Below are positions 42,297 through 52,313 of a DNA stretch of 64,000 bases, piece by piece; position 1 is the first letter of the stretch; every line of letters starts with the position of its first letter. The translations under genes were made by a program, and so were the position numbers. The stretch comes from Enterocloster aldenensis (GTDB taxonomy: Bacteria > Bacillota > Clostridia > Lachnospirales > Lachnospiraceae). The notes below the pieces were generated by a model. That model saw only the letters and a program-made list of their open reading frames with translations, did no database searches and was not told the origin of the DNA. Location of the stretch: positions 289,632 to 353,631 of the forward strand of contig NZ_QVEX01000006.1 in the NCBI RefSeq assembly GCF_003434055.1, given 5' to 3'.

Positions 42297-44456
42297 TTAT
42301 CCCACCGGGAAAAATGTCACCGGGTAGGATGCTATTACAGTCAGATCCGCGCTTCCTGCGTCCACCACTTCCACGGTACCGCTGTCCACGCCATAAGCGC
42401 CCTTAATCCTGGGAATCACCACAGGTATGGTCTGTGCGCCTACTACAAGCCTTTCCTTCATAAGCGGTGTATATACAACGTCTCCGTTTACCGTCTGTTT
42501 TAGCCGGATCATCACACGGACACTGCTGGTCTGGGACGCCGGACCTATGTAGTTGCTCAGGGAACAGGTGGTATCAATGGAACTGAGATAATACTGGGAA
42601 GCATCTGTCTCCGATGCGTCCGGTTCCCCGCTTACCACATAATCCACAGGGGTGCCGGGGGCCAGTATGGTATCAGGAAGCGGCACCTGGTTAATGACCA
42701 ATCCTTCCGCCACCGTATCGCTGCGCTCCTTTGTCACATTGCCGGTCACAAGCCCTGCTCCTGCCAGGAGCGCATCCGCGGAAACCTGGCTCTGCCCTAT
42801 GAGGTTTGGCACCCTTCCCAGCTCATTCTCCACTCCTTTGCTGACAAAAAGGGTAACCCGCTCCCCTATCTTAGCAGTCTCGGGGCTGAAGCGCATGATG
42901 GTTCCCGCTGCCGCCGTGCTGCTGAATTCTTCCTTAACATCTACCGCAAGTCCCTTTTCCTCCAGAAGTCTGGATGCATCCAGGACAGTCAGCACCGTAA
43001 GGTTCAGGGTGCCCAGGTTTACCTTATCGCTTCCCTTGCTTAGTGTAACCCCCACCGTGCTTCCTTTGTCCACAACCGTATCCTGGACAATGGTCTGGGC
43101 CATGATCTGGCCTTCCGGGTAATTATCCGAGTAATCGCTGCCCGTCACTTCCAGCTTCAGGTCCACCTGTGCCAGTTCCTCCCGCGCCTGCTGTTCCGTC
43201 ATGCTGAGGATATAGGGCACATAGGTCTGGTTATCCGTAATATTGACCTCCAGGCTGGCAGTCTCCGCCTCCGTGCTTACAGCCACCGTGGGCTTTTCGC
43301 TGGTTCCGGCCCGGAACAGGCCTGTAAGTCTTGAAAACACAAACAGGACCACAGCCACGATGATGATGGCGGCCGCAATGCCGATTGCGGTGACAATGCG
43401 TTCAAACTGTGTGCTGACATCTTTGTCTTTCTGCCTGGATGCCAGGTGGGACGGGCCTTTGCGCTCCCTGCGGTTCCTTTGAGGGGGATCAGCATGGTCA
43501 TCCCTCAGTTCCTCCTCCCCAAGGCTTCCCCTGGACGGCTTCCTGCTTTCCTGAAGGTTCAGCAGTTCTTCCCTGGATATGGACCTGGTCCTGCCAAGCT
43601 CATCCTCTTCCTCATCTGCTGCGTAAATATCACAGTCAGGCTCCATCAGCGCCTTCCTTAAGTCGGCTATGACATCGGTCACATTGGAATAACGGCGCTC
43701 CGGATGCTTCTGGGTGCATTTGAGGATAATCTGTTCCAGGGCATGGGACACCTCGGGCACATACATCCTCGGCGGCGTCACCGGCTCCTCCAGATGGGCC
43801 AGGGCAACGGTAATCGTGTTGTCCCCTTCAAACGGGACCTTTCCTGTAACCATCTCATACATGGTGATGCCAAAGGAATAAATATCGCTGCGCTCATCGC
43901 AGTATCCGCCCTTGGCCTGTTCCGGGGATATATAATGGACCGATCCCACGGCAGTGGCATTCATGGTCTGGGTAGACACGGCCCTGGCAATCCCGAAATC
44001 TGCCACCTTAACCTTGCCGTCCCTGGAAATAATCATATTCTGGGGCTTGATATCCCGGTGTATGATATGCTGTTCATGGGCAGCGCCGATTCCCTGTGCA
44101 ACCTGGATGGCAATGCCGATTGCCTCCTTGCTCTCCAGATGCCCCTTTTTCTCAATGTAATTCTTAAGGGTAATGCCCTCAATCAGTTCCATGACAATAT
44201 AGTGCAGCACATCCTCGTCCACGACGTCGTAAACACTGACAATATTAGGATGGGACAGGCGGGCCGCTGCCTGGGCCTCCATCTTAAACTTGCCTACAAA
44301 ATTTTCGTCAAAAGCAAATTCTTCCTTTAGGACCTTGATGGCCACCAGACGGTTCAGTGTATGGCACTGGGCCTTATACACAACAGACATGCCGCCTGAA
44401 CCGATGCGCTCCAATATCTCGTACCTGTTCTGCAGGTATGTTCCGGGGTTCAGCAT
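42297..44456 (-). CDS. prkC: PASTA-domain Ser/Thr protein kinase
   Basis: 719 residues. The cytoplasmic kinase (about 12-275) has the P-loop IGSGGMSVVYKA, the lysine in VAIKVLKEEF, catalytic IIHRDIKPQNM, DFG as VADFGIA and SPEQAKG. A basic linker leads to one helix (IGIAAAIIIVAVVLFVFSRL), then about three PASTA repeats (TYVPYILSMTEQQAREELAQ, NLTVLTVLDASRLLEEKGL, GRVPNLIGQSQVSADALL) that bind muropeptides, and a C-terminal beta domain. It governs growth, germination and wall stress. Its start overlaps the phosphatase gene by seven bases. Confidence 0.97.
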   Translation of the reverse strand: MLNPGTYLQNRYEILERIGSGGMSVVYKAQCHTLNRLVAIKVLKEEFAFDENFVGKFKMEAQAAARLSHPNIVSVYDVVDEDVLHYIVMELIEGITLKNYIEKKGHLESKEAIGIAIQVAQGIGAAHEQHIIHRDIKPQNMIISRDGKVKVADFGIARAVSTQTMNATAVGSVHYISPEQAKGGYCDERSDIYSFGITMYEMVTGKVPFEGDNTITVALAHLEEPVTPPRMYVPEVSHALEQIILKCTQKHPERRYSNVTDVIADLRKALMEPDCDIYAADEEEDELGRTRSISREELLNLQESRKPSRGSLGEEELRDDHADPPQRNRRERKGPSHLASRQKDKDVSTQFERIVTAIGIAAAIIIVAVVLFVFSRLTGLFRAGTSEKPTVAVSTEAETASLEVNITDNQTYVPYILSMTEQQAREELAQVDLKLEVTGSDYSDNYPEGQIMAQTIVQDTVVDKGSTVGVTLSKGSDKVNLGTLNLTVLTVLDASRLLEEKGLAVDVKEEFSSTAAAGTIMRFSPETAKIGERVTLFVSKGVENELGRVPNLIGQSQVSADALLAGAGLVTGNVTKERSDTVAEGLVINQVPLPDTILAPGTPVDYVVSGEPDASETDASQYYLSSIDTTCSLSNYIGPASQTSSVRVMIRLKQTVNGDVVYTPLMKERLVVGAQTIPVVIPRIKGAYGVDSGTVEVVDAGSADLTVIASYPVTFFPVG

Positions 44457-45196
44457 AAACCATCCTCCCTTCCCAGCGGATTCACAAGAACCACGGCAAT
44501 ATTATCAATACCGCCCTGGCGGTTGGCCTCCTGAATCAGGCGTGACGCCTTTTCCTTAAGGCTGCCCTCCCCTGTTATGATCCTGCACATGGATTCATCG
44601 TCCACCATGTTGCTCAGTCCGTCTGAACAGAGAAGGATATGATCCCCCTCTTCCAGGTCCACCTCAAAGAAGTCCGGCTCCACATCCCTGCCGATGCCCA
44701 TGGCCCTTGTAATGATGTTCTTGCGGCTGTTGTAATCCGCGCTGCCCCGGCGCATCTGCCCCATGGCAACCATTTCCTCCACATAGGAGTGGTCCTTTGT
44801 GATCTGGCGGATGGTGTTGTTATGTATCAGGTAGAGACGGCTGTCACCCACATTGGCCACATAGAGCAGGTTATCCTCCACCACCCCGGCCACCAGGGTA
44901 CATCCCATGCCTTTCAGTTCTTCCCTGAGGAGCGATTCCTCATACAGCAGTCCATTGACAATCCCTATCCCTGTTTTCAGCTGCATCACAGGGGATCCCT
45001 TGCCTTCCCTGTTAAGATAGATTACCAGGTTCTCAACCGCAAACCGTGAAGCATAGTCCCCGGCCTGGTGGCCGCCCATTCCGTCAGCTACCAAAAACAG
45101 ATTGGGAAGGGAGCCAACCCTTTCCGGCGATGAATAGATATAATCCTGATTCATGGATCTGACCTGGCCTATGTCTGTTAACGCATATGCTTCCAT
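44450..45196 (-). CDS. stp: PP2C-type Ser/Thr phosphatase
   Basis: 248 residues. Metal-binding motifs of PPM phosphatases are present: RSMNQDYIY, LVADGMGGHQAGDYASRFAV, ANVGDSRLYLI, SYVEEMVAMGQM and ILLCSDGLSNMVDD followed by GGIDNIAVVLV. It reverses PrkC phosphorylation. The gene is directly upstream of prkC with overlapping codons and begins two bases from the rlmN stop. Confidence 0.96.
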   Translation of the reverse strand: MEAYALTDIGQVRSMNQDYIYSSPERVGSLPNLFLVADGMGGHQAGDYASRFAVENLVIYLNREGKGSPVMQLKTGIGIVNGLLYEESLLREELKGMGCTLVAGVVEDNLLYVANVGDSRLYLIHNNTIRQITKDHSYVEEMVAMGQMRRGSADYNSRKNIITRAMGIGRDVEPDFFEVDLEEGDHILLCSDGLSNMVDDESMCRIITGEGSLKEKASRLIQEANRQGGIDNIAVVLVNPLGREDGLC

Positions 45197-45198
45197 GT

Positions 45199-46263
45199 TT
45201 ACCCCACCTCCGTTTCCATATAGCTTTTGCGCAGCTGGCCGCAGGCTCCGCCTATGTCACGGCCCATTTCTCTTCTTATCGTAACATTGATACCGTTTTT
45301 TTCAAGCAGATCCCTGAAATCCGCAATGGCCTTTTTGCCTGACTGCACGTAATCCCGTTCCTTGATGGGGTTCACCGGAATCAGGTTCACATGGCCATGC
45401 TGGTCCTTGATCAGGCGGCTCAGGGCCCTGGCCTCATCCAGATTGTCATTGACGCCCTGGACCAGGCTGTATTCAAAGGTAAGCCTGCGCCCTGTCTTCT
45501 CATAATAGTAATGGCAGGCCTCCAGCACATCCCCTATCCTGTAGCGGTTCGCAATGGGCATCAGCGTCCTGCGCACCTCATCATTGGGGGCGTGGAGGGA
45601 CAATGCAAGGGTGACGGCCAGGCCTTCCTCTGCGAACTGCCGTATACCGGGCACAATGCCGCAGGTGGAGACGGTCAGGTTCCTCTGGCTGATATTAAGC
45701 CCCTTTTCATGGGAAATCAGGCGCAGGAAACGGATTACATTGTCGTAATTGTCAAAGGGTTCTCCTGAACCCATCACCACCACATTCGAAACCCGCTCAC
45801 CTGTATGGGCCTGTATCCGGTAAATCTGGTCCAGCATTTCCGAGGGCCTCAGGTTCCGCTCCAGCCCATCCAGGGTGGATGCGCAGAAACGGCAGCCCAT
45901 CCTGCACCCCACCTGGGAGGAAATACACACGGAATTCCCATGATGATACTGCATCCACACACTTTCTATGATATTGCCGTCCTCCAGGCAGAAGAGGAAC
46001 TTCCTGGTCCCGTCAATCCGGGATATGCGTTCATCCGTGATGGAAAGGCATGTAAGGCTGTAATTGTCCTTCAGCTTCTGCCGCAGTTCCTTGGACAGGC
46101 TTGACATCTGGTCAAAACTTCCGGCCAGCTTCACATGGATCCAGTCATAAATCTGTTTTGCCCTGAAAGATTTCTCCCCCAGGGCCGCCATCTCCTCTGT
46201 CACTTCTTCCAGTGTCATGGATTTTATATCTTTACGGCCTTTGTTATCCGTCAAATCCAACAT
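45199..46263 (-). CDS. rlmN: 23S rRNA (adenine(2503)-C(2))-methyltransferase
   Basis: 354 residues. It has the radical SAM motif CxxxCxxC in SSQVGCRMGCRFCASTLDGL and the further catalytic cysteine near the C-terminus (GGACGQL), which forms the methylated intermediate. Also present: SVWMQYHHGNSVCISSQ, VVMGSGEPFDNYDNV and NLIPVNPIKE. It also methylates some tRNAs. Part of the fmt-rsmB-rlmN-stp-prkC run. Confidence 0.97.
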   Translation of the reverse strand: MLDLTDNKGRKDIKSMTLEEVTEEMAALGEKSFRAKQIYDWIHVKLAGSFDQMSSLSKELRQKLKDNYSLTCLSITDERISRIDGTRKFLFCLEDGNIIESVWMQYHHGNSVCISSQVGCRMGCRFCASTLDGLERNLRPSEMLDQIYRIQAHTGERVSNVVVMGSGEPFDNYDNVIRFLRLISHEKGLNISQRNLTVSTCGIVPGIRQFAEEGLAVTLALSLHAPNDEVRRTLMPIANRYRIGDVLEACHYYYEKTGRRLTFEYSLVQGVNDNLDEARALSRLIKDQHGHVNLIPVNPIKERDYVQSGKKAIADFRDLLEKNGINVTIRREMGRDIGGACGQLRKSYMETEVG

Positions 46264-46338
46264 AGCATAACTCCTGTTTCTTTCATAATCATCTACATGT
46301 CCCGTTCCATACCTGACCCGGCAGCGCAGCTGCCGCCC

Positions 46339-47679
46339 TCAGGCGCGTCTGAACACACTGATGAAAAAACCGTCAAATGGGTGGATGCCCGGAAGGAACT
46401 GGATCCGTCCCTGCTTAAGGGAAGGTTCATCAAAGCTCCCTCCCAGCCTGCCGGATAAGTCCACCGGCTCCAGCGGGAAATGATCCGGCAGCCACATGGC
46501 ATTGTCTTCATTTTCCATCCTGCTGATGGTGCAGGTGCTGTACACCAGGGTTCCTCCCGGCTTTACATACTTCCATACCACTGAAAGGATTTCCCGCTGA
46601 AGCCTGGAAAGCTCCTCCATCTTATCCATGGTCATATTGTATTTGATATCCGGCTTTTTGCCGATGATCCCAAGTCCGGAACAAGGCAGGTCCGCTATGA
46701 CGATATCTGCCTTTTCCATGGCATCCTCATCAGGCACAAGGGCGTCCCAGACCACTGTCTTTATATTGGCAGCGCCAAAGCGGGCCACATTTTCCTCAAT
46801 CAGGGCTGTCTTCTGATAACTCAGGTCCCGTGCTTCCACCATTCCCGTGCCCTTAAGCTTATCCGCCAGGTGCAGGCTCTTGCCTCCCGGGGCAGCGCAT
46901 ACATCGATGATGTAATCCCCTTCCCCGGGATCTGCCAGCTCCCCCACAAAGGCGGAAGCAGCGTCCTGGACCTGGATCCATCCGTTTTGGAAGCATTCCA
47001 GCCCTTCCAGATAATCATAGCCTGAAATTGCCAGCACAGAGGGCAGGCAGGCAAGTTCCTCCGCCATTACCCCCTGGGAATCCAGGGACTTAAGGATTTC
47101 CTCCCTGGAAGCCCTGCTAAGGTTGCAGCGGACCCATGTGGGCCTGTCTTCAAGAAAAGAGGCGGCAATCATCTCCGCCTTTCCGCTGCCATATTCATTT
47201 TCCCACATATCGTACATCCACTGGGGAATGCTGTAGGCCAGGGCAGGGGAATCAAACACCAGGGAAGCCTTTTCCCTGGATATGGTCCTTAATACCCCGT
47301 TCACAAACCCTTTAAGTCCAGTGAAGCGGCGTCTCACCGCCAGCTTCACGGCTTCGTTGCAGGCAGCGGAATCCGGCACCCTGTCCATGTATAATATCTG
47401 ATACACGCTCATCCGCAGAAGGTTGCGGATAAGCGGTTTCATCTTGTCTGTCTTTGTCTTTGAGTACTTGTTGATGATATAGTCAATCTGCAGGAGATAT
47501 TCCAGGGTTCCCTCTGTCACCCGGGTGATGAACGCCCGGTCCGACTTATCCAGGTACTGGTACTTGCGCAGGGCCTGGTTCAGCACCAGATGGACAAAAC
47601 TGCCCTTATCCAGCACCTCTGCCAATATATCCAGCACAATCTCCCGGTTTTCCATTCCCCGGTCCGACTTCCCAGCCAT
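46339..47679 (-). CDS. rsmB: 16S rRNA (cytosine(967)-C(5))-methyltransferase
   Basis: 446 residues: a NusB-like N-terminal RNA-binding domain (to about 140; RNLLRMSVYQILYMDRVPDS) and a C-terminal Rossmann methyltransferase with VQDAASAFVGELADPGEGDY, IDVCAAPGGKSLHLAD, the catalytic cysteine in ADLPCSGLGIIGKKPDIKYN and YSTCTISRMENEDN. ATG at 47679 coincides with the end of the zinc-protease gene and has AAGGAGGG before it. Confidence 0.96.
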   Translation of the reverse strand: MAGKSDRGMENREIVLDILAEVLDKGSFVHLVLNQALRKYQYLDKSDRAFITRVTEGTLEYLLQIDYIINKYSKTKTDKMKPLIRNLLRMSVYQILYMDRVPDSAACNEAVKLAVRRRFTGLKGFVNGVLRTISREKASLVFDSPALAYSIPQWMYDMWENEYGSGKAEMIAASFLEDRPTWVRCNLSRASREEILKSLDSQGVMAEELACLPSVLAISGYDYLEGLECFQNGWIQVQDAASAFVGELADPGEGDYIIDVCAAPGGKSLHLADKLKGTGMVEARDLSYQKTALIEENVARFGAANIKTVVWDALVPDEDAMEKADIVIADLPCSGLGIIGKKPDIKYNMTMDKMEELSRLQREILSVVWKYVKPGGTLVYSTCTISRMENEDNAMWLPDHFPLEPVDLSGRLGGSFDEPSLKQGRIQFLPGIHPFDGFFISVFRRA

Positions 47680-48374
47680 CAGTCCCTCCTTCTGTTAAAA
47701 AGCATCAGCAGGCGCAGAAGCTGAAGAATGGAGGCTGCCGCCGCTGCCACATAGGTGAGGGCCGCCGCGTTCAGCACGCTTCTGGTCTGTCCCACTTCCT
47801 GTCCTGCCAAGATTCCCGTGGAATCAAGAAGGGTAACCGCCCTGTGGCTTGCGTTATATTCCACAGGCAGGGTCACCAGCTGGAACAGGACTGCCAGTGA
47901 AAATAGGACAATACCCGCAAAGGCAAGGCCGGAACCGCCGCTTCCTAACAGCAGGCCGACAAGGATAAGGGGCCATGCCAGCTGGGAACCGAGGTTGGCG
48001 GCAGGCACCAGGGCCGCGCGGATTCTTAAGGGCGAATAGTCCGCCGCATCCTGCATGGCGTGGCCGCACTCATGGGCAGCAACGCCGATGGCGGCAATGG
48101 ACGTGGAGCCATATACCGCATCCGACAGGTTGACTGTCTTGGACCTGGGGTCATAGTGGTCGGTCAGGCTGCCCGGCACGCGGCGTATGGTCACGTCGTA
48201 GATGCCCTGGGAATTCAGCAGCCGTTTGGCCGCCTCGGCGCCGGTAAGGCCGCACATGCTCCTGACAGCTGAGTAACGCTGGTACGTGGCATTCAGTTTA
48301 GCAGAAGCCATCATGGATACGATGACGCCAATCAGTACCAGAATATAGGTTGAATCATAAAATGGAAAAAACAT
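47679..48374 (-). CDS. Membrane zinc metallopeptidase (YugP family)
   Basis: 231 residues with an N-terminal helix (STYILVLIGVIVSMMASAKL), a zinc site HECGH in GVAAHECGHAMQDAADY and three C-terminal helices. The SLTDHYDPRSKTVNLSDAVY motif is family-specific. The substrate is unknown. It sits between fmt and rsmB as in many Clostridia. Confidence 0.92.
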   Translation of the reverse strand: MFFPFYDSTYILVLIGVIVSMMASAKLNATYQRYSAVRSMCGLTGAEAAKRLLNSQGIYDVTIRRVPGSLTDHYDPRSKTVNLSDAVYGSTSIAAIGVAAHECGHAMQDAADYSPLRIRAALVPAANLGSQLAWPLILVGLLLGSGGSGLAFAGIVLFSLAVLFQLVTLPVEYNASHRAVTLLDSTGILAGQEVGQTRSVLNAAALTYVAAAAASILQLLRLLMLFNRRRD

Positions 48375-48406
48375 GGTTATTCATCACTCTCTTTCATTAT
48401 GCAAAG

Positions 48407-49360
48407 TCACTGTTGTGTCCTGTTCACAAACACATCCCCGGCCGGTATGGGATATCCGCGCAGGAATGTTTCTATATCCATACGCTTCTTTCCTTCCATC
48501 TGGAGTTCCTTGATGGAAAGAAGGCCCTGTCCTGTCCTGACTGCCAGGCAATGCCTGTCAGACAGCGCCACCCCTCCGCAGGGCAGTCCGTCCCCGGGAT
48601 TCCCATCCGCAAGCACATCTGCCGCCCAGATTTTGATGGTCCTGCCGTTCCACATGGTGTATGCGCTTGGCCACGGGTTAAGGCCGCGTATCAGGCGTTC
48701 AATGGACCTGGCGTCCTGATTCCAGTCAATGTCGCCAAGGGACTTGGTCAGCATCTTGGCATAGCAGGTCCCTTCCTCTGTCTGGGGCGTGCGCACCGCC
48801 GTCCCTTCCTCCAGTTTCCTGAGGGTGGAGAGGATCAGGCTGCCCCCTGCCAGGCTCAGCTTATCATGAAGGCTGCCCCCGGTCTCCTTGTCGCCGATGG
48901 GTATGACCACCTTCTCCAGCATGTCGCCGGTATCCAGGCCCACATCCATCATCATGGTGGTTATGCCCGTCTCTTTCTCACCGTCAATGACGCACCACTG
49001 GATGGGAGCAGCTCCCCTGTACTTGGGCAGCAGGGATGCATGGATGTTGACGCAGCCATACCTGGGAAGTTCCAGCACGTCCTTTGGAAGGATCTGGCCA
49101 AATGCAATCACGACAAACACATCCGCATCCATCTCCCGCAGCACCTGGATGAAGGCCTGGTCCCTTACCTTTGCGGGCTGGTAAACGGGAATCTTATATT
49201 CCAGCGCCTGAACCTTCACAGGCGTCATCTGCATCTCTTTGCCCCTGCCCTTTGGTTTGTCCGGCTGGGTCACCACGGCAGCCACATCATGTCCTGCCTC
49301 CACCAGCGCCTTAAGCGTGGGCACGGAAAAATCCGGTGTTCCCATAAATACAATACGCAT
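48407..49360 (-). CDS. fmt: Methionyl-tRNA formyltransferase
   Basis: 317 residues. Formylates initiator Met-tRNA using 10-formyl-THF. The N-terminal GART-like domain has RIVFMGTPDFSVPTLKALVE, VVTQPDKPKGRGKEMQ, ASLLPKYRGAAPIQWCVIDG and TGITTMMMDVGLDTGDML; a C-terminal OB fold starts near IKIWAADVL. ATG at 49360 follows TAGGAG. It works with Def, whose gene is just upstream. Confidence 0.97.
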   Translation of the reverse strand: MRIVFMGTPDFSVPTLKALVEAGHDVAAVVTQPDKPKGRGKEMQMTPVKVQALEYKIPVYQPAKVRDQAFIQVLREMDADVFVVIAFGQILPKDVLELPRYGCVNIHASLLPKYRGAAPIQWCVIDGEKETGITTMMMDVGLDTGDMLEKVVIPIGDKETGGSLHDKLSLAGGSLILSTLRKLEEGTAVRTPQTEEGTCYAKMLTKSLGDIDWNQDARSIERLIRGLNPWPSAYTMWNGRTIKIWAADVLADGNPGDGLPCGGVALSDRHCLAVRTGQGLLSIKELQMEGKKRMDIETFLRGYPIPAGDVFVNRTQQ

Positions 49361-49412
49361 GTTCCCACTCCTATTCCACAATCATATCTGTAAAACCCTG
49401 TAATATACGTTC

Positions 49413-49901
49413 CTACTCAGTAATCCCTTCCTCAGGCTCGGCGCCGGCGTCCACCAGCTCCCCTTCCACCAGTTCCACATACATCTGGCCCTCCAGATGG
49501 GCTACCTCATGGCAGATGGCCCTTGCCAGAAGTCCCTCGCCCTCTAACTCGTAAGGCTCCATGTTCTCGTCCAGGGCCTTAACCTTCACATAGTTCGGGC
49601 GTGTCACGATACCGGACTTTCCCGGAAGGCTTAAACATCCCTCGTATCCGGTCTGGCTTCCCTCCTGTCCGATTATCTCTGGGTTAATCATCACATACTG
49701 GTTGCCGTCGTCCACATCAATGATCACAATCTGCTTCAGGACCCCAACCTGGGGGGCAGCCAGACCGCAGCCATTGGCCTCGTACATGGTTTCAAACATA
49801 TCTTCAATCAATTCCATGGTCCGCCCGGTCATCTCCTTCACAGGCTTGCACTTCTTTGTTAAAATATCATCTCCCATAATCCTTATCTGTCGAACTGCCA
49901 T
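49413..49901 (-). CDS. def: Peptide deformylase
   Basis: 162 residues, type 1. Motif 1 is GCGLAAPQVG, motif 2 EGCLSLPG (metal cysteine) and motif 3 HEVAHLEG (metal histidines and catalytic glutamate). The third motif is usually HE-DHL; here alanine replaces the aspartate, a tolerated variation. The last 20 residues are an acidic tail (ELVDAGAEPEEGITE). It precedes fmt. Confidence 0.96.
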   Translation of the reverse strand: MAVRQIRIMGDDILTKKCKPVKEMTGRTMELIEDMFETMYEANGCGLAAPQVGVLKQIVIIDVDDGNQYVMINPEIIGQEGSQTGYEGCLSLPGKSGIVTRPNYVKVKALDENMEPYELEGEGLLARAICHEVAHLEGQMYVELVEGELVDAGAEPEEGITE

Positions 49902-49921
49902 TTTCTACCAATCTCCTTTTA

Positions 49922-52234
49922 TCATGTTAAATCATACTGTATGGTCAGGCCAAAACGGCCCTCAGCCTCCTTAAGGCGGAGTTCTGCCATTTTCCTAATC
50001 TGTATCAGTATATCATAATTTTCATGCTTTATATATAAAATTTTTCTATAAATATCATTAACTTTGTAAACAGGCGCATTCACAGGACCAATCAGCTGCA
50101 GGCCCCTGCCGGGTCCTGCCTGTTCCTGTCCGGCCTTCCAATCCTCCACCCATCCCGCGGCCCGGCCCGCAGCCTGTTCCACCACATCCTCCCTGGGACA
50201 TGCCATATGGATGGTCAGGAGGGCCACGGCAGGCGGATACCCCAGAAGGCGCCTGTATGCCATCTCCTGGCTGTAGAACGCCTCATAATCCTGCTTTGCA
50301 GCTGCCTGGATACAGTAGTGGTCCGGCTGGTAGGTCTGGATGACCACATCCCCTTGAAGCCGTCCTCTCCCGGACCTTCCCGCTGCCTGGGTCAGGAGGG
50401 CAAATGTCTGCTCCCCGCAGCGGTAATCCGACGCAAAAAGGGAAAGGTCCGCAGCCAGGGCGCCCACCAGGGTGGCCTTGGGGAAATCATGCCCCTTTAC
50501 AATCATCTGGGTCCCGATGAGGATATCTGCTTCCCCTCTTGCAAAGGCGGAAAGTATCTCCTGGTGGCCTCCCTTTTTCGAGGTGGTGTCCAGGTCCATC
50601 CGAAGGATCCGCGCATCCGGGAACCGTTCTGCGGCCATGGTCTCGATTTTCTGGGTCCCTGTCCCAAAAGGGGCGATATACCGGGAGCCGCAGGAAGGGC
50701 ATACCTTTGGCTGTTCCATGGTATAACCGCAGTAATGGCACATCATGCGGCCATTCCTGTGAAGGGTCAGCGTCACGTCACAGTGGGGACATTTGATGGC
50801 CTCCCCGCAGGACCGGCAGGATACAAAATTAGCATATCCCCTGCGGTTGATGAAAAGCATGATCTGTTCCCTTTTAGCCAGCCGGTCCTCCATCTGTTCC
50901 TGAAGGCGGCGGCTGAAGATGGAACGGTTGCCCGACCTCAGTTCCTCCCGCAGGTCCACGATTTCCACTTTGGCAAGGCTGGCATCTGCTTTTGCCCTCT
51001 CCTTCATGGTAAACAGGCCGTATTCCCCCCTCAGGGCTTTTGTGTAGGATTCCAGGGACGGGGTGGCCGACCCAAGGATCAGGGATGCGTGGTTGGCCTC
51101 TGCCCGCACCGCGGCAGCCTCCCTGGCGTCGTACCGGGGGGAAATCTCGCTCCTGTAGGCATTTTCATGCTCCTCATCAATAATGATAAGGCCCAGGTTT
51201 AAAAATGGGGCAAACAGGGCGGACCGCGGACCGATCATAATGTCAATATCCCCGGTTCTGGCCCTTTCATACTGGTCATAGCGCTCTCCGGCAGACATCC
51301 TGGAATTCATTACGGACACCCGGTTTCCAAAACGTGTAAAAAACCGCATCACGGTCTGCCATGTAAGCGATATCTCCGGGATCAGGACAATCACCTGACG
51401 CCCTTCCCGCAGCACATGGGCAATCAGCTCCATGTAGACCTCTGTCTTTCCGCTGCCCGTGATTCCATGGATCAGATAAGTCTTACGTATCCCCTCATCA
51501 TATTCGCGGATGATGGAATCTGCGATTTCCTGCTGGGCCCGGTTCAGGGAGGGCGGCGCGGCCTGGGTCCCGGCAGCGCCTTTGCCGGCCGGCATCTCCC
51601 CTTCCAGGGGCCTTCCGGCCAGCCGCTGCATCTCCAGCAGCGGATTCCGGTACCGCTCCACCACCTCCACCTTAAGGACGCCGCCCTCCACAAGGGGCTT
51701 TATCACTGCCGCCGTCAGGCTTAAACGGTTCATGGCTTCCTCATACGGGATTACCGGCGCCGTGATAAATGCCTCCAGCAGCCGCAGCCTGGCCTTATGG
51801 TTCTTCTTCCTGGCCTCTTTTACGGCCTTCTCAAGCCCTGCCTGGTCTAAAAGGCACTTTATCTGCCGCTTAGGCGCCTCCCTTACCTTCTGCCTGACCG
51901 GAAGCACTGTCTTTAATGCCTGGTTCATGGTGGATCCATACCGCTCCTTCATCCACCATGCAAGCCAAATAAGCTGGGACTCTGCAGTCACGCTTCCCTG
52001 CACAATCCCAGCCACTTCTTTTATCCTATTCCCGTCTATCTCCGCCTGGTCAGTCAGCCCCACCACGTATCCTTTGCGCTGCCGGTTGCCCTGGCCAAAG
52101 GGGATATAGACCTGCTGTCCCGCATGAACGCTGCCGGACAGGTGTTCCGGTATCCTGTACTGGAATGTCCTGTCCACACTTTCATGGGAAATATCTATGA
52201 TAATATTGGCATATTCCTGCCCCACCTGCGTCAC
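49922..52234 (-). CDS. priA: Primosomal protein N' (replication restart helicase PriA)
   Basis: 770 residues. The N-terminal DNA-binding domain starts ANIIIDISHESVDRTFQYRI. The helicase core has Walker A GITGSGKTEVYMELI, DEEH in IIIDEEHENAYRSEISPRYD and SATPSLESY. The eight zinc cysteines are in CRSCGEAIKCPHCDV and CHYCGYTMEQPKVCPSCGS, then TQKIE and GTQMIVKGHDFPKATLVGAL. The start is a GTG at 52234, close to the point where family proteins begin; the precise codon is uncertain. Confidence 0.96.
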   Translation of the reverse strand: MTQVGQEYANIIIDISHESVDRTFQYRIPEHLSGSVHAGQQVYIPFGQGNRQRKGYVVGLTDQAEIDGNRIKEVAGIVQGSVTAESQLIWLAWWMKERYGSTMNQALKTVLPVRQKVREAPKRQIKCLLDQAGLEKAVKEARKKNHKARLRLLEAFITAPVIPYEEAMNRLSLTAAVIKPLVEGGVLKVEVVERYRNPLLEMQRLAGRPLEGEMPAGKGAAGTQAAPPSLNRAQQEIADSIIREYDEGIRKTYLIHGITGSGKTEVYMELIAHVLREGRQVIVLIPEISLTWQTVMRFFTRFGNRVSVMNSRMSAGERYDQYERARTGDIDIMIGPRSALFAPFLNLGLIIIDEEHENAYRSEISPRYDAREAAAVRAEANHASLILGSATPSLESYTKALRGEYGLFTMKERAKADASLAKVEIVDLREELRSGNRSIFSRRLQEQMEDRLAKREQIMLFINRRGYANFVSCRSCGEAIKCPHCDVTLTLHRNGRMMCHYCGYTMEQPKVCPSCGSRYIAPFGTGTQKIETMAAERFPDARILRMDLDTTSKKGGHQEILSAFARGEADILIGTQMIVKGHDFPKATLVGALAADLSLFASDYRCGEQTFALLTQAAGRSGRGRLQGDVVIQTYQPDHYCIQAAAKQDYEAFYSQEMAYRRLLGYPPAVALLTIHMACPREDVVEQAAGRAAGWVEDWKAGQEQAGPGRGLQLIGPVNAPVYKVNDIYRKILYIKHENYDILIQIRKMAELRLKEAEGRFGLTIQYDLT

Positions 52235-52313
52235 CTGTCTATCTTAATTCATTCTGAACTCCAGACTATTATACATGACAACAGCTAAAAAAGCAAATTC
52301 CGGAAAAGCCAGG

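Noticed and set aside
50207..51202. 331-codon plus-strand frame opposite priA
   Set aside because: Open only because of the codon bias of priA on the other strand; the translation resembles no protein.
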